Assembly (NCBI RefSeq): GCF_900108175.1
Contig: NZ_FNVO01000014.1
Span: forward strand, 1 to 64,000
Length of the DNA: 64,000 bases
DNA from: Thermomonospora echinospora
Lineage (GTDB): Bacteria > Actinomycetota > Actinomycetes > Streptosporangiales > Streptosporangiaceae
Direction of reading: 5' to 3'
Part shown: positions 42,254 to 50,559 of the stretch, one piece after another
Layout: each line of letters starts with the position of its first letter
How positions within the stretch are numbered: position 1 is the stretch's first letter
Program-made: the position numbers and the translations under genes
Notes under the pieces: generated by a model
Databases searched by the model: none
What the model was told of the DNA's origin: nothing
The model's input: only the letters and a program-made list of their open reading frames with translations

Positions 42254-45200
42254 GTGGCGCGTTCTGAGGACGCCGGGCGCGGGCCGCTGACGGCCGGGGC
42301 CGGAGTGTTCGCCGCCGACGGCGAGGTCGGCCCGGATCTCGCCGTGGTGGACTGGGCCGCGACCCCGCTGGGGCCGCCGGACGACTGGCCGCAGAGCCTG
42401 CGGACGGCGGTGAGCATCCTGCTGTCGTCCCGGTTCCCGATGTGGATGGCGTGGGGACCGGAGCTGACGTTCTTCTGCAACGCCGCCTACCGGCGGGACA
42501 CGCTGGGCCGCAAGTACCCGTGGGCGCTGGGCCGGCCGGCGAGCGAGGTGTGGGCGGAGATCTGGGACGACATCGGCCCGCGGATCGACACCGTGCTGTC
42601 CACGGGGGAGGCGACCTGGGACGAGGCGCTGCTGCTGTTCCTGGAGCGCTCCGGATACCCCGAGGAGAGCTACCACACGTTCTCCTACAGTCCCCTGCGG
42701 GACGACGGCGGCGCGGTGGTCGGCATGCTGTGCGTGGTCAGCGAGGACACCGAGCGGGTCGTCGGCCAGCGGCGGATGGCGTCACTGCGGGATCTGGGCT
42801 CCGATCCCAGCGTGGTCCGCACCGAGCAGGAGATGCTGGCCTTCGCCGGCCGGCAGCTCGACCGCAACCTGCGGGATCTGCCGTTCACCCTGACCTATCT
42901 GTTCGAGGACGACGCCGTCGCACGGCTGGCGGCGGCCACCGGGATGCCCGCCGGGCACCCGGCCGCCCCGCCGACGCTGCCGATCGACGACGCGGCCGGG
43001 GTGTGGCCGGCGGCGGCGCTGGCCCGGGGCGAGTCGGTGCTGGTGGCGCTCGACGGCGCCCCGTTCACCGGGCTGCCGGCCGGGGACTGGCCGGAGCCGC
43101 CCACGCACGCGCTGGTGGTGCCGCTGCTGCAGCAGGGCACCACGCCGTACGGGTTCCTGGTCGCCGCGCTGAACCGGTACCGGCCGCTGGACGACGGCTA
43201 CCGCGGGTTCGTGGAACTGGTCGCCGGACATATCGCGGCGGGGATCGCCAGCGCCCGCAGTTACCAGGCGCAGCAGCGCAGGGCGGAGGAACTGGCCGAG
43301 CTGGACCGCGCCAAGACCACCTTTTTCTCCAACATCAGCCACGAGTTCCGCACCCCGCTGACGCTGATCATGGGGCCGCTGGCGGAGCTGCGGACCCAGC
43401 TGGGCGACGGCGACGAGCGGGTGCGGGAGGAACTGGAGGTCATCCACCGCAACGGGCTGCGGCTGGGCAAGCTGGTCAACACCCTGCTGGACTTCTCCCG
43501 CATCGAGGCCGGCCGCATGCAGGCCCACTACGAGCCGGTCGACCTGGCCGCCGTGACCGCCGAGCTGGCCAGCGTCTTCCGCTCCGCCATCGACCGGGCC
43601 GGCCTGTCCTTCGACGTGGACTGCCCCGCCCTGCCCGAGCCGGTGTACATCGACCGCGGCATGTGGGAGAAGGTGATCCTCAACCTGCTCAGCAACGCGC
43701 TGAAGTTCACCTTCGACGGCTCGATCCGCGTCGGGGTGCGCTGCGAGGACACGCAGGCGGTCGTCACCGTCGCCGACACCGGCATCGGCGTCAGTCCCGA
43801 GGAGATGCCGCGGCTGTTCGAGCGGTTCCGCCGCATCGAGAACGCCCGCTCACGCTCCAACGAGGGCAGCGGCATCGGACTGGCCCTGGTGCAGGAGCTG
43901 GTCGGGCTGCACGGCGGCACCATCACCGCCGACAGCGCCCTGGACGAGGGCACCACGTTCACCATCCGCCTGCCCTTCGGCACCGACCACCTGCCCGCTG
44001 ACGCGCTCGCGCCCGCCGCGGACTCCGCCACGGGCCCGGCCGCGGTGTCGTCCGCCGCCGCCCCCTATGTGCAGGAGGCGCTGCGCTGGCTGCCCGCGGA
44101 CCCGTCCCCCGAGGTCGCCCGGGACGCTCCGCCGCCGGCGGCCGACGCCTCCGTGACCGATCCCGCCCGCGGCCCGGCCGCCCCGGTACGGGTGCTGGTC
44201 GCCGACGACAACGCCGACATGCGCGGATATCTCGCCAGGCTGCTGCACGGCGCCGGATACCAGGTCGACACCGTCGACGACGGCCGGCAGGCGCTGGAGG
44301 CCGTCCGCGCGGACGCTCCCGACCTGGTGGTCAGCGACGTGATGATGCCGCATATGGACGGCCTGCAGCTGGTCGGCGCCCTGCGCAACGACCCGCGCAC
44401 CGCGGCCGTGCCCGTGCTGCTGCTGTCGGCCCGGGCCGGGGAGGACGCCTCCATCGAGGGGCTGCAGGCGGGCGCCGACGACTACCTGGTCAAGCCGTTC
44501 GCCGCCGCCGAGCTGCTGGCCCGGGTCCGGGCCAGCGTGGAGTTGTCGCGGCTGCGCAACCACCACGCCCGCTGGCGCACCGCGCTGATCGACTCCCTGC
44601 AGGAGGCGTTCTTCGTCTGTGACGAGAGCGGCGCCGTCGTCGAGATCAACACCGCGTTCACCGACATCCTCGGCTACGGCCCCGAGGGCCTGCCCTACAC
44701 CCCGCTGCATCCGTGGTGGCCGGACGCCGAGACCGACCCCGAGGCCCACCGGCAGGTCGCCGACGTTTTCGCCGACCTGCTCAACCGGAACCAGGGCAGC
44801 CGCATCATCCCGGTCACCCACCGCGACGGGCACCGGCTGTGGATCAGCGCCACCTTCAACCAGGCCCAGGACCCCGACACCGGACGCCGCGTGGTCGTCG
44901 GCACTTTCCGCGACGTTACCGCCGAGCACTACGCCGTCCAGCGCGAAACCGCCCTGGCGGCGCTCAGCCTGCGCCTGTCACAGGCCGTCAGCCTGCCCGA
45001 GGCGCTGGCCGGGGCGCTGGAGGAGCTCAAGACCCTGTGGCGTGCCCGGCGTGTACTGGCCGCCGTCTTCGACGGTGGTGACACCCCGTCCCTGACCGCC
45101 ACCGACCCCGGCCTGCGCTGGGACGATCTGTCCGAGCGGCACCGTACGGCGCTGCTCGGACAGCGGCAGCGTCCGTCGCTGACCCCGACCGCCGACCACG

Positions 45201-46441
45201 GCATCGGCGTCGGCATCACGCTGGAGCACCCCCACGGCCCGCTGGTGCTCTGGCTCGAACTGGGCGACCACCGCCCCTTCGTCGACCAGGACCAGGTCCT
45301 GCTGTCCCTGCTGGTCGGTCACCTGGCGCAGGGACTCACCCGCGCCCACCAGATCGACCAGCAGCGCGAAACCGCCCTCGCGCTGCAGCGCGCCATCCTC
45401 GGCCCCTCTCACCTGCCCGACGGCTTCGCCGTCCGCTACGAGCCGGCCACCCGTCCTCTGGAGGTCGGTGGCGACTGGTACGACACCGTCCCCCTCCCGG
45501 ACGGCCGCATCGGGATCGTGGTCGGCGACTGCGTCGGCCGCGGCCTGCAGGCCGCGGCCATCATGGGCCAGTTGCGCAGCGCCTGCCGTGCCCTGCTCCT
45601 GCAGGACCCCAGCCCCGCCGGCACGCTCATGGCCCTGGACCACTTCGCCGCCACCATCCCCGGCGCGATGTGCACCACCGTGTTCTGCGGCGTCCTGGAC
45701 CCCGAGACCGGCCACCTGGCCTACTCCAGCGCCGGGCATCCGCCCGGCATCCTCACCCATCCCGACGGCACCACCCGGCTGCTGGACGCCGGCCACTCCA
45801 TCCCCCTGGCGATCAAGCCCGGCACCGAGCGCCCCCAGGCGGAGTGCACCGTGCCCGCCCGGGCCACCCTGCTGCTGTACACCGACGGCCTCGTCGAACG
45901 CCGGCGCCGTCCGCTGACCGCCGGCATCGGCCAGGCCAGCCAGGCCGTCCAGGACGGCCGTCACGCCGCCGTCGACGACCTGGCCGCCCAGGTCATGACC
46001 CGCCTGGCCCCGGCCGGAGGCTACGACGACGACGTCGCCCTCCTGCTGTACCGCCATCCCGCCCCGCTGGAGATGACCTTCCCCGCCGAGTCCACCCAGC
46101 TCGCCCCCGTCCGCAAGGCCCTGCGCGGCTGGCTGAACCAGTGCGACCTGCCGCCCCAGACCATCCAGAACATCCTGGTCGCCGCCGGCGAGGCCTGCGC
46201 CAACGCCATCGAGCACGGCCACCGCCACACTCCCGGCGACACCGTTCGCCTGCGCGCCGAGGCCTTCGCCGACAACCTACGCCTGACCATCGCCGACACC
46301 GGCCGCTGGAAGCCCCCCCAGCCCCACGCCCACCCTCACCGGGGCCGCGGCACGGCGCTGATGCGCGCCATGATGCAGCAGGTCACCATCACTCCGGGCC
46401 CGGCCGGCACCACCGTCGACATGCACACGAGGATCGCCTGA
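42254..46441 (+). CDS. Multi-domain signalling protein: PAS-GAF-histidine kinase-receiver-PAS-GAF-PP2C phosphatase-RsbW-type kinase
   Basis: A 1395-residue protein. Order: PAS-like (~25-165), GAF (~190-335), HisKA with [13 protein letters not shown] (His363), HATPase (~465-577: [23 protein letters not shown]), receiver (~645-762: [10 protein letters not shown], Asp695 in VVSDVMMP, Lys747 in LVKPF), PAS (~777-890), GAF (~905-1050), SpoIIE/RsbU PP2C (~1070-1265: [27 protein letters not shown]), and a C-terminal HATPase_c_2/RsbW domain (~1275-1395: [24 protein letters not shown]). GTG start with AAGGGG. The STAS gene follows with a 1-base overlap, so the set forms a partner-switching system. Confidence 0.93.
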   Translation: MARSEDAGRGPLTAGAGVFAADGEVGPDLAVVDWAATPLGPPDDWPQSLRTAVSILLSSRFPMWMAWGPELTFFCNAAYRRDTLGRKYPWALGRPASEVWAEIWDDIGPRIDTVLSTGEATWDEALLLFLERSGYPEESYHTFSYSPLRDDGGAVVGMLCVVSEDTERVVGQRRMASLRDLGSDPSVVRTEQEMLAFAGRQLDRNLRDLPFTLTYLFEDDAVARLAAATGMPAGHPAAPPTLPIDDAAGVWPAAALARGESVLVALDGAPFTGLPAGDWPEPPTHALVVPLLQQGTTPYGFLVAALNRYRPLDDGYRGFVELVAGHIAAGIASARSYQAQQRRAEELAELDRAKTTFFSNISHEFRTPLTLIMGPLAELRTQLGDGDERVREELEVIHRNGLRLGKLVNTLLDFSRIEAGRMQAHYEPVDLAAVTAELASVFRSAIDRAGLSFDVDCPALPEPVYIDRGMWEKVILNLLSNALKFTFDGSIRVGVRCEDTQAVVTVADTGIGVSPEEMPRLFERFRRIENARSRSNEGSGIGLALVQELVGLHGGTITADSALDEGTTFTIRLPFGTDHLPADALAPAADSATGPAAVSSAAAPYVQEALRWLPADPSPEVARDAPPPAADASVTDPARGPAAPVRVLVADDNADMRGYLARLLHGAGYQVDTVDDGRQALEAVRADAPDLVVSDVMMPHMDGLQLVGALRNDPRTAAVPVLLLSARAGEDASIEGLQAGADDYLVKPFAAAELLARVRASVELSRLRNHHARWRTALIDSLQEAFFVCDESGAVVEINTAFTDILGYGPEGLPYTPLHPWWPDAETDPEAHRQVADVFADLLNRNQGSRIIPVTHRDGHRLWISATFNQAQDPDTGRRVVVGTFRDVTAEHYAVQRETALAALSLRLSQAVSLPEALAGALEELKTLWRARRVLAAVFDGGDTPSLTATDPGLRWDDLSERHRTALLGQRQRPSLTPTADHGIGVGITLEHPHGPLVLWLELGDHRPFVDQDQVLLSLLVGHLAQGLTRAHQIDQQRETALALQRAILGPSHLPDGFAVRYEPATRPLEVGGDWYDTVPLPDGRIGIVVGDCVGRGLQAAAIMGQLRSACRALLLQDPSPAGTLMALDHFAATIPGAMCTTVFCGVLDPETGHLAYSSAGHPPGILTHPDGTTRLLDAGHSIPLAIKPGTERPQAECTVPARATLLLYTDGLVERRRRPLTAGIGQASQAVQDGRHAAVDDLAAQVMTRLAPAGGYDDDVALLLYRHPAPLEMTFPAESTQLAPVRKALRGWLNQCDLPPQTIQNILVAAGEACANAIEHGHRHTPGDTVRLRAEAFADNLRLTIADTGRWKPPQPHAHPHRGRGTALMRAMMQQVTITPGPAGTTVDMHTRIA

Positions 46442-46731
46442 TGACCACCCCGCTCACCCTGACCCCCGGCCACCGACCGGACGGAACGGCGGTCCTCAAG
46501 GCCGTCGGTGAGATCGACATGAGCAACACCGACACCCTCGCCGCCGCCCTCGACACCACCGCGGATCCGCTCGTCGTCGACCTCACCGACGTCGAGTACC
46601 TCGACAGCGCCGGCCTGAGCGTCCTGCTCGCCCGCGCCGAACGCATCGAGCTCGTCGCGACCTCCCTGCTGGCCCCCGTGCTGACCATCTCGGGACTCAC
46701 CGACCTGACCACCGTTCACGTCCTCGACTGA
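46441..46731 (+). CDS. STAS-domain anti-sigma factor antagonist
   Basis: A 96-residue RsbV/SpoIIAA-type STAS protein with VVDLTDVEYLDSAGLSVLL; Ser56 in DSAG is the phosphorylation site. In the family the RsbW kinase phosphorylates this Ser and the PP2C phosphatase removes the phosphate; the unphosphorylated form releases a sigma factor. Both opposing activities are encoded in the upstream protein, whose TGA shares its last base with this ATG (TGATG). Confidence 0.93.
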   Translation: MTTPLTLTPGHRPDGTAVLKAVGEIDMSNTDTLAAALDTTADPLVVDLTDVEYLDSAGLSVLLARAERIELVATSLLAPVLTISGLTDLTTVHVLD

Positions 46732-46769
46732 GCCGCTCCCGCTTCGGCGGAACGGTGGTGGCGCGCCGG

Positions 46770-46790
46770 GGCCGGCCAGGGGAGCCGGCC
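46770..46790. terminator. Hairpin between convergent STAS and TetR genes
   Basis: GGCCGGC and GCCGGCC, perfect 7-bp arms with a 7-base loop, 38 bp after the STAS stop. Confidence 0.5.
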
Positions 46791-46798
46791 GGTGGCAC

Positions 46799-46850
46799 GG
46801 TGGCGTCCTGTGGTGGCGTCCTGTGGTGGCGGCCCGTGGTGGCGATCCGC
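46799..46850. repeat. Four tandem 13-bp repeats
   Basis: GGTGGCGTCCTGT twice exactly, then GGTGGCGGCCCGT and GGTGGCGATCCGC. The array ends precisely at the TetR stop codon. Confidence 0.85.
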
Positions 46851-47459
46851 CTAGCTCGGCCGGGGCCGGGCGGGCCTGCGGGGGCCTTCGAGGCGTTCGA
46901 GGTGCCGTTCGATGAGCGCGATGGTCTCGGCGTGGCCGATGGACATGCCGAGCGCGCGTTCCATCATGACGACCCGCGAGACGCTCGTCATGAGCACGAT
47001 CAGGGCGCCGGGCGGGAGCATGTCGGGGTCGAGGTTGTAGCGCTTCATGATGTCGGGCAGGGCCTTGAGCTGCTCGCGGCGGAACTGCTCCGCGTAGTGG
47101 GCGATCTTCGAACGGATCGCCTTGCGCTGGTTGGCCAGGCCGACGAACTCCATCGTCACCGCGCTGGCCTCCGCCTCGGTGCTGAACTCCCACAGGGCCC
47201 ACAGCGGCTGGTCCGACGCCAGCGCCTCGGCCTGGTGCCTGAGCGCCTCCTCGACGCGGCGCTGGAGGACGGCCAGGAACAGGTCGTCCATGCTGCGGAA
47301 GTAGTAGTGCACGAGCTGGGGTTTGAGACCGGCCTTGGCGGCGACGCGCCGAGAACTCACCGCCGCGTAGCCCTCCTCCAGCATGAGCCGCTCCGCCGCG
47401 TCGAGCAGGACGGTGCGGTTCTTGGCGTCCGGCGCACCGATCCTGCGCGACGATGCCAT
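46851..47459 (-). CDS. TetR-family regulator
   Basis: A 202-residue TetR regulator: NRTVLLDAAERLMLEEGYAAVSSRRVAAKAGLKPQLVHYYFRSMDDLFLAVLQRR is the DNA-binding domain. The C-terminal part (WALWEFSTEAEASAVTMEFVGLANQRKAIR) is seen in regulators of mycobacterial-type lipid catabolism genes. It is last in the leftward SDR/cox-like cluster, 71 bp after the SDR. The TGCTNAGCA palindromes upstream of the cluster are its likely targets; this is inference. Confidence 0.88.
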   Translation of the reverse strand: MASSRRIGAPDAKNRTVLLDAAERLMLEEGYAAVSSRRVAAKAGLKPQLVHYYFRSMDDLFLAVLQRRVEEALRHQAEALASDQPLWALWEFSTEAEASAVTMEFVGLANQRKAIRSKIAHYAEQFRREQLKALPDIMKRYNLDPDMLPPGALIVLMTSVSRVVMMERALGMSIGHAETIALIERHLERLEGPRRPARPRPS

Positions 47460-47530
47460 GCCTTTGCCTCCATGACCTCGGAAGACTCCATCGGGATCCG
47501 CCGGACATGGTAACGGCTCGGCTCATGCGG

Positions 47531-48367
47531 TCATTTGAGCATGGAGCCCGCGTCGATCGGGAGCGTCACGCCGGTGATGTAGCGGCTCTCGTCGGAGACC
47601 AGGAAGAGCACCGCATTGCTGATGTCCTCGGCCTCCACCCACGGCACCGGCAGCAGGTGCATCATCTGCGAGATCGGCGCCAGGTCCTCCTGGGTCGGGT
47701 TCTCCAGGTCGGGCCGGAACATGCGGTACGTCATCTCGTTCATCAGCATCGGCGTGTTCACCTGGGTGGGGTGGACGGAGTTGACCCGGATGCGGTGCTG
47801 GGCGAGTTCCACCGCCAGGGTGCGCATGAGCCCGACGATGCCGTGCTTGGCGGAGACGTAGTTGCCGACGTGCGGATGGGCCTTGAGCCCGCCCACGGAG
47901 CTGGTCAGCACGATCGCGCCGCCGCGGCCGCCCTCGATGAGGTGCGGGACCGCGGCCTTGGCGGTGAGGTAGGCGCCGGTCAGGTTGACGTCGATGGAGT
48001 CCCGCCACAGCTTCTCGTCCAGCTGGTCGATGGCGTTGCCGCTGGCGGCGAGGCCGGCGTTGGCCAGGACGATGTCCAGCCGGCCCAGCCGGGCCACCCC
48101 GTCGTCGACGATCTTCTTCATCGTGTCGTAGTCGCGTACGTCGGCCTGGGCGGCGACGATGCGCCGGCCCGTCGCCTCCACCTGGGCGACCGTCTCGTCC
48201 AGGTCTTCCGGGGTGGACATGGGGATGGGCACGCCATCGAGCTGCCGGCAGACGTCGATGGCGATGATGTCCGCGCCCTCCTGTGCCAGCCGTACCGCGT
48301 GGCTGCGTCCCTGGCCGCGTGCCGCGCCGGTGATGAAGGCCACCTTGCCTTCGACTCGTCCAGACAT
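47531..48367 (-). CDS. Mycofactocin-type short-chain dehydrogenase
   Basis: A 278-residue SDR of the mycofactocin-coupled group: GRVEGKVAFITGAARGQGRSHAVRLAQEGADII is the diagnostic N-terminus with an insertion after the first strand-helix unit. Catalytic Ser is in LTSSVGG and Tyr-x-x-x-Lys in NYVSAKHG. Members hold NAD(H) tightly and pass electrons to mycofactocin. No mycofactocin biosynthesis genes are in the window. ATG at 48367 after AAAGAGG; the GTG one codon earlier is less likely. Confidence 0.92.
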   Translation of the reverse strand: MSGRVEGKVAFITGAARGQGRSHAVRLAQEGADIIAIDVCRQLDGVPIPMSTPEDLDETVAQVEATGRRIVAAQADVRDYDTMKKIVDDGVARLGRLDIVLANAGLAASGNAIDQLDEKLWRDSIDVNLTGAYLTAKAAVPHLIEGGRGGAIVLTSSVGGLKAHPHVGNYVSAKHGIVGLMRTLAVELAQHRIRVNSVHPTQVNTPMLMNEMTYRMFRPDLENPTQEDLAPISQMMHLLPVPWVEAEDISNAVLFLVSDESRYITGVTLPIDAGSMLK

Positions 48368-48435
48368 CACTACCTCTTTCCCTGATAGGTGTGGCCGGCG
48401 TCGGCGGGAACGCGCGGTGCCGGTGATGCGGAGGT

Positions 48436-49203
48436 TCAGCCGGTTCCGCCGGGCTCGGCGCCTTGTGAGCCCGCCGCCGAGCGCAGGCGCCGGAGGGTGA
48501 GCCGGATGGTCAGCAGGAGTATCAACAGGGCGCTCGCGACGGCGAGAGGGCCGACGCGTCCGAGGACCCCGCCGCCGGCCGCCTGGAGGAGGTTGATCGG
48601 TTCGGCGGGTGTGCGGGGGGTGAAGGTCGTCTGTGGCGGGGTGGGCGGAGTGCCGCCATCGTCACCGTCGCCGGGCGCCGGTGCCGGCTCGTGCACAGCG
48701 GGGGCGGCCTCGTCCGGTGCCGTGGGCCGGGCCGGGGTGGGGGAGGGCTGGGGGGCGACCTCGTCGGCGATCTCGTCGGCAAGGTTGGCGGCGAACCGGC
48801 CGATGAGGGTGGTGGCGACGTCGGTGAGCGCGCCGCGGCCGAACTGGGCGGGTTTGCCGGTGATGGCCAGGTCGGTCTCGACGAGGACCTCGGTGGCGTC
48901 GCCGTGGTCGGTGAGCCGGCAGGTGACGGTCGCCTTGGCGGTTCCACCGCCGCGGGTCTCTCGGCCGGCGGCCTCTAGGACCGCGACCTTGGCCGCCTCG
49001 TCGAGGGAGACGAAGGTGACGGTGCCGCTGTAGGCCAGGCCGATCGGCCCGATTTTGACTTTGACCTTGCCGTGGAAACGGTCGCCGTCGCGGGAGGTGA
49101 GGGTGGCTCCCGGCACGCAGGGGGCGATCCGCTCGATGTCGAGCAGGACCTGCCAGGCCTCCCGCACGGGCACGGGGATGCTCAGGGTGTTGTGGAGTCT
49201 CAT
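48436..49203 (-). CDS. coxG: CoxG-like SRPBCC protein with C-terminal membrane anchor
   Basis: A 255-residue CoxG-family protein: an SRPBCC fold (residues 1-~150: LSIPVPVREAWQVLLDIERIAPCVPGA, KVKVKIGPIGLAYSG), a Pro-rich linker (~150-205) and a C-terminal helix (PLAVASALLILLLTIRLTL) that should anchor it to the membrane. CoxG recruits carbon monoxide dehydrogenase and quinone-type electron acceptors to the membrane in known systems. It overlaps the iron-sulfur subunit gene by 4 bases. Confidence 0.9.
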   Translation of the reverse strand: MRLHNTLSIPVPVREAWQVLLDIERIAPCVPGATLTSRDGDRFHGKVKVKIGPIGLAYSGTVTFVSLDEAAKVAVLEAAGRETRGGGTAKATVTCRLTDHGDATEVLVETDLAITGKPAQFGRGALTDVATTLIGRFAANLADEIADEVAPQPSPTPARPTAPDEAAPAVHEPAPAPGDGDDGGTPPTPPQTTFTPRTPAEPINLLQAAGGGVLGRVGPLAVASALLILLLTIRLTLRRLRSAAGSQGAEPGGTG

Positions 49204-49691
49204 CCGGTCTCCTCCATGGCGGACGTGCCGTCGGCCGCCGCCCGGACGGCCTTGAGGATTCCCTGGTAGCCGGTGCAGCGGCACAGGTTCCCCGACAGGC
49301 CCTCGCGGATCTGCTCGTCGGTGGGGTCGGGATGGTCGCGCAGGAACGCGGTGACCGAGATGACGAAGCCCGGGGTGCAGAAGCCGCACTGCAGCCCGTG
49401 GTGGTCGCGGAAGGCGGCCTGGACCGGGGACAGCTCGCCGTCGGGCGAGGCGATGCCCTCGATGGTGGTGACCTGTGCGCCGTCGGCCTGCACGGCGAAG
49501 ACCAGGCAGGCGCGGACGGCCTGCCCATCCAGCAGGACGGTGCACGCGCCGCAGACGCCGTGCTCGCAGCCCAGGTGGGTGCCGGTGAGCTGGCAGCGCT
49601 CGCGCAGGTAGTCGGCGAGGGTGAGCCGGGGCGGTACGGTGTCGCGTCGCAGTGTGCCGTTGACCCGCACCTGGATGTCGACGTCAGGCAT
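49200..49691 (-). CDS. Molybdenum hydroxylase small subunit, 2x[2Fe-2S]
   Basis: A 163-residue CoxS/XdhC-type iron-sulfur subunit. The plant-type cluster motif CEHGVCGACTVLLDG (with a later Cys) and the second cluster CGFCTPG...CRCTGY are complete. It carries electrons from the molybdenum site to FAD. The ATG at 49691 has AGGAGGCC upstream. Overlaps the neighbours by 8 and 4 bases, so the subunits are made together. Confidence 0.93.
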   Translation of the reverse strand: MPDVDIQVRVNGTLRRDTVPPRLTLADYLRERCQLTGTHLGCEHGVCGACTVLLDGQAVRACLVFAVQADGAQVTTIEGIASPDGELSPVQAAFRDHHGLQCGFCTPGFVISVTAFLRDHPDPTDEQIREGLSGNLCRCTGYQGILKAVRAAADGTSAMEETG

Positions 49692-50559
49692 CGCTGGCCT
49701 CCTGAACGGCTCGTTGCCAGGCGCGCGCCACGACGACGGCCCCGACATGTCTGCGGTAGTCGGCGGATCCGTGCAGGTCGGAGGGCACCGACTCCAGATC
49801 GGCCAGGGCGGTGCGCCCCACGTCCTCGGCCGTGACGTCGGCGAGGCCGGCGCGGGTCAGCGCCGCCTCCGCCGCCGAGGCGCGCAGCGGCGTCGGGCCC
49901 AGGCCGAACAGGCCGATGCCGCAGCGCCGGATCCGCGCGCCGTCGTCGAGTGCGACGGCGACGGCGGCGCCCGCGATGGCGAAGTCGCCACTGCGGCGGG
50001 CGAACTCCTCGATCGCGAACCCGCAGCGGCCGTCCCAGCGGGGGAAGGCGACCGCGGTCAGCAGCTCGTCGTCGGCCAGGTCGGTGCCCCACAAGCCGGT
50101 GAAGAAGCGGTCGGCGGGAATGGTCCGCCGGCCGCGCGGCGACTGCGCCTCCAGCTGCGCGCCGAGCGCCAGCGCCACCGCCGGGTACTCGGCGGCCGCG
50201 TCGGCGTGGGCCAGCGACCCGCCGATGGTGCCACGGTTGCGGATCTGGAAGTGCCCGATCAGCGGCGTGGCACGGGCCAGCAGCGGAACGCCCCGGGCCA
50301 CCTCGGCGGACCGCCCGATCACCGCCTGGGTCGTCATGGCACCGATCCGCACGGCTCCGTCGCGCTGCTCGATGCCCCGCAGGCCGGACACCCGGCGCAG
50401 GTCGACCAGATGCTCCAAGGCCGTCAGCCGCAGGGCGAGCATGGGGACCAGGCTCTGCCCGCCGGCGATGGGCTTGGCGTCCTCGCCCAGGTCGGCGAGC
50501 AGGGAGACGGCCTCGGCGACGCTGGTGGGAGCGTGGTAGTCGAACGCCGACGGCTTCAT
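49684..50559 (-). CDS. Molybdenum hydroxylase medium subunit (FAD)
   Basis: A 291-residue CoxM-type FAD-binding subunit: the flavin motifs PIAGGQSLVPML (residues ~30-41) and TIGGSLAHADAAAEYP (~111-126) are intact. It transfers electrons to the external acceptor. The start overlaps the large-subunit stop by 4 bases (ATGA). Confidence 0.93.
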   Translation of the reverse strand: MKPSAFDYHAPTSVAEAVSLLADLGEDAKPIAGGQSLVPMLALRLTALEHLVDLRRVSGLRGIEQRDGAVRIGAMTTQAVIGRSAEVARGVPLLARATPLIGHFQIRNRGTIGGSLAHADAAAEYPAVALALGAQLEAQSPRGRRTIPADRFFTGLWGTDLADDELLTAVAFPRWDGRCGFAIEEFARRSGDFAIAGAAVAVALDDGARIRRCGIGLFGLGPTPLRASAAEAALTRAGLADVTAEDVGRTALADLESVPSDLHGSADYRRHVGAVVVARAWQRAVQEASDA

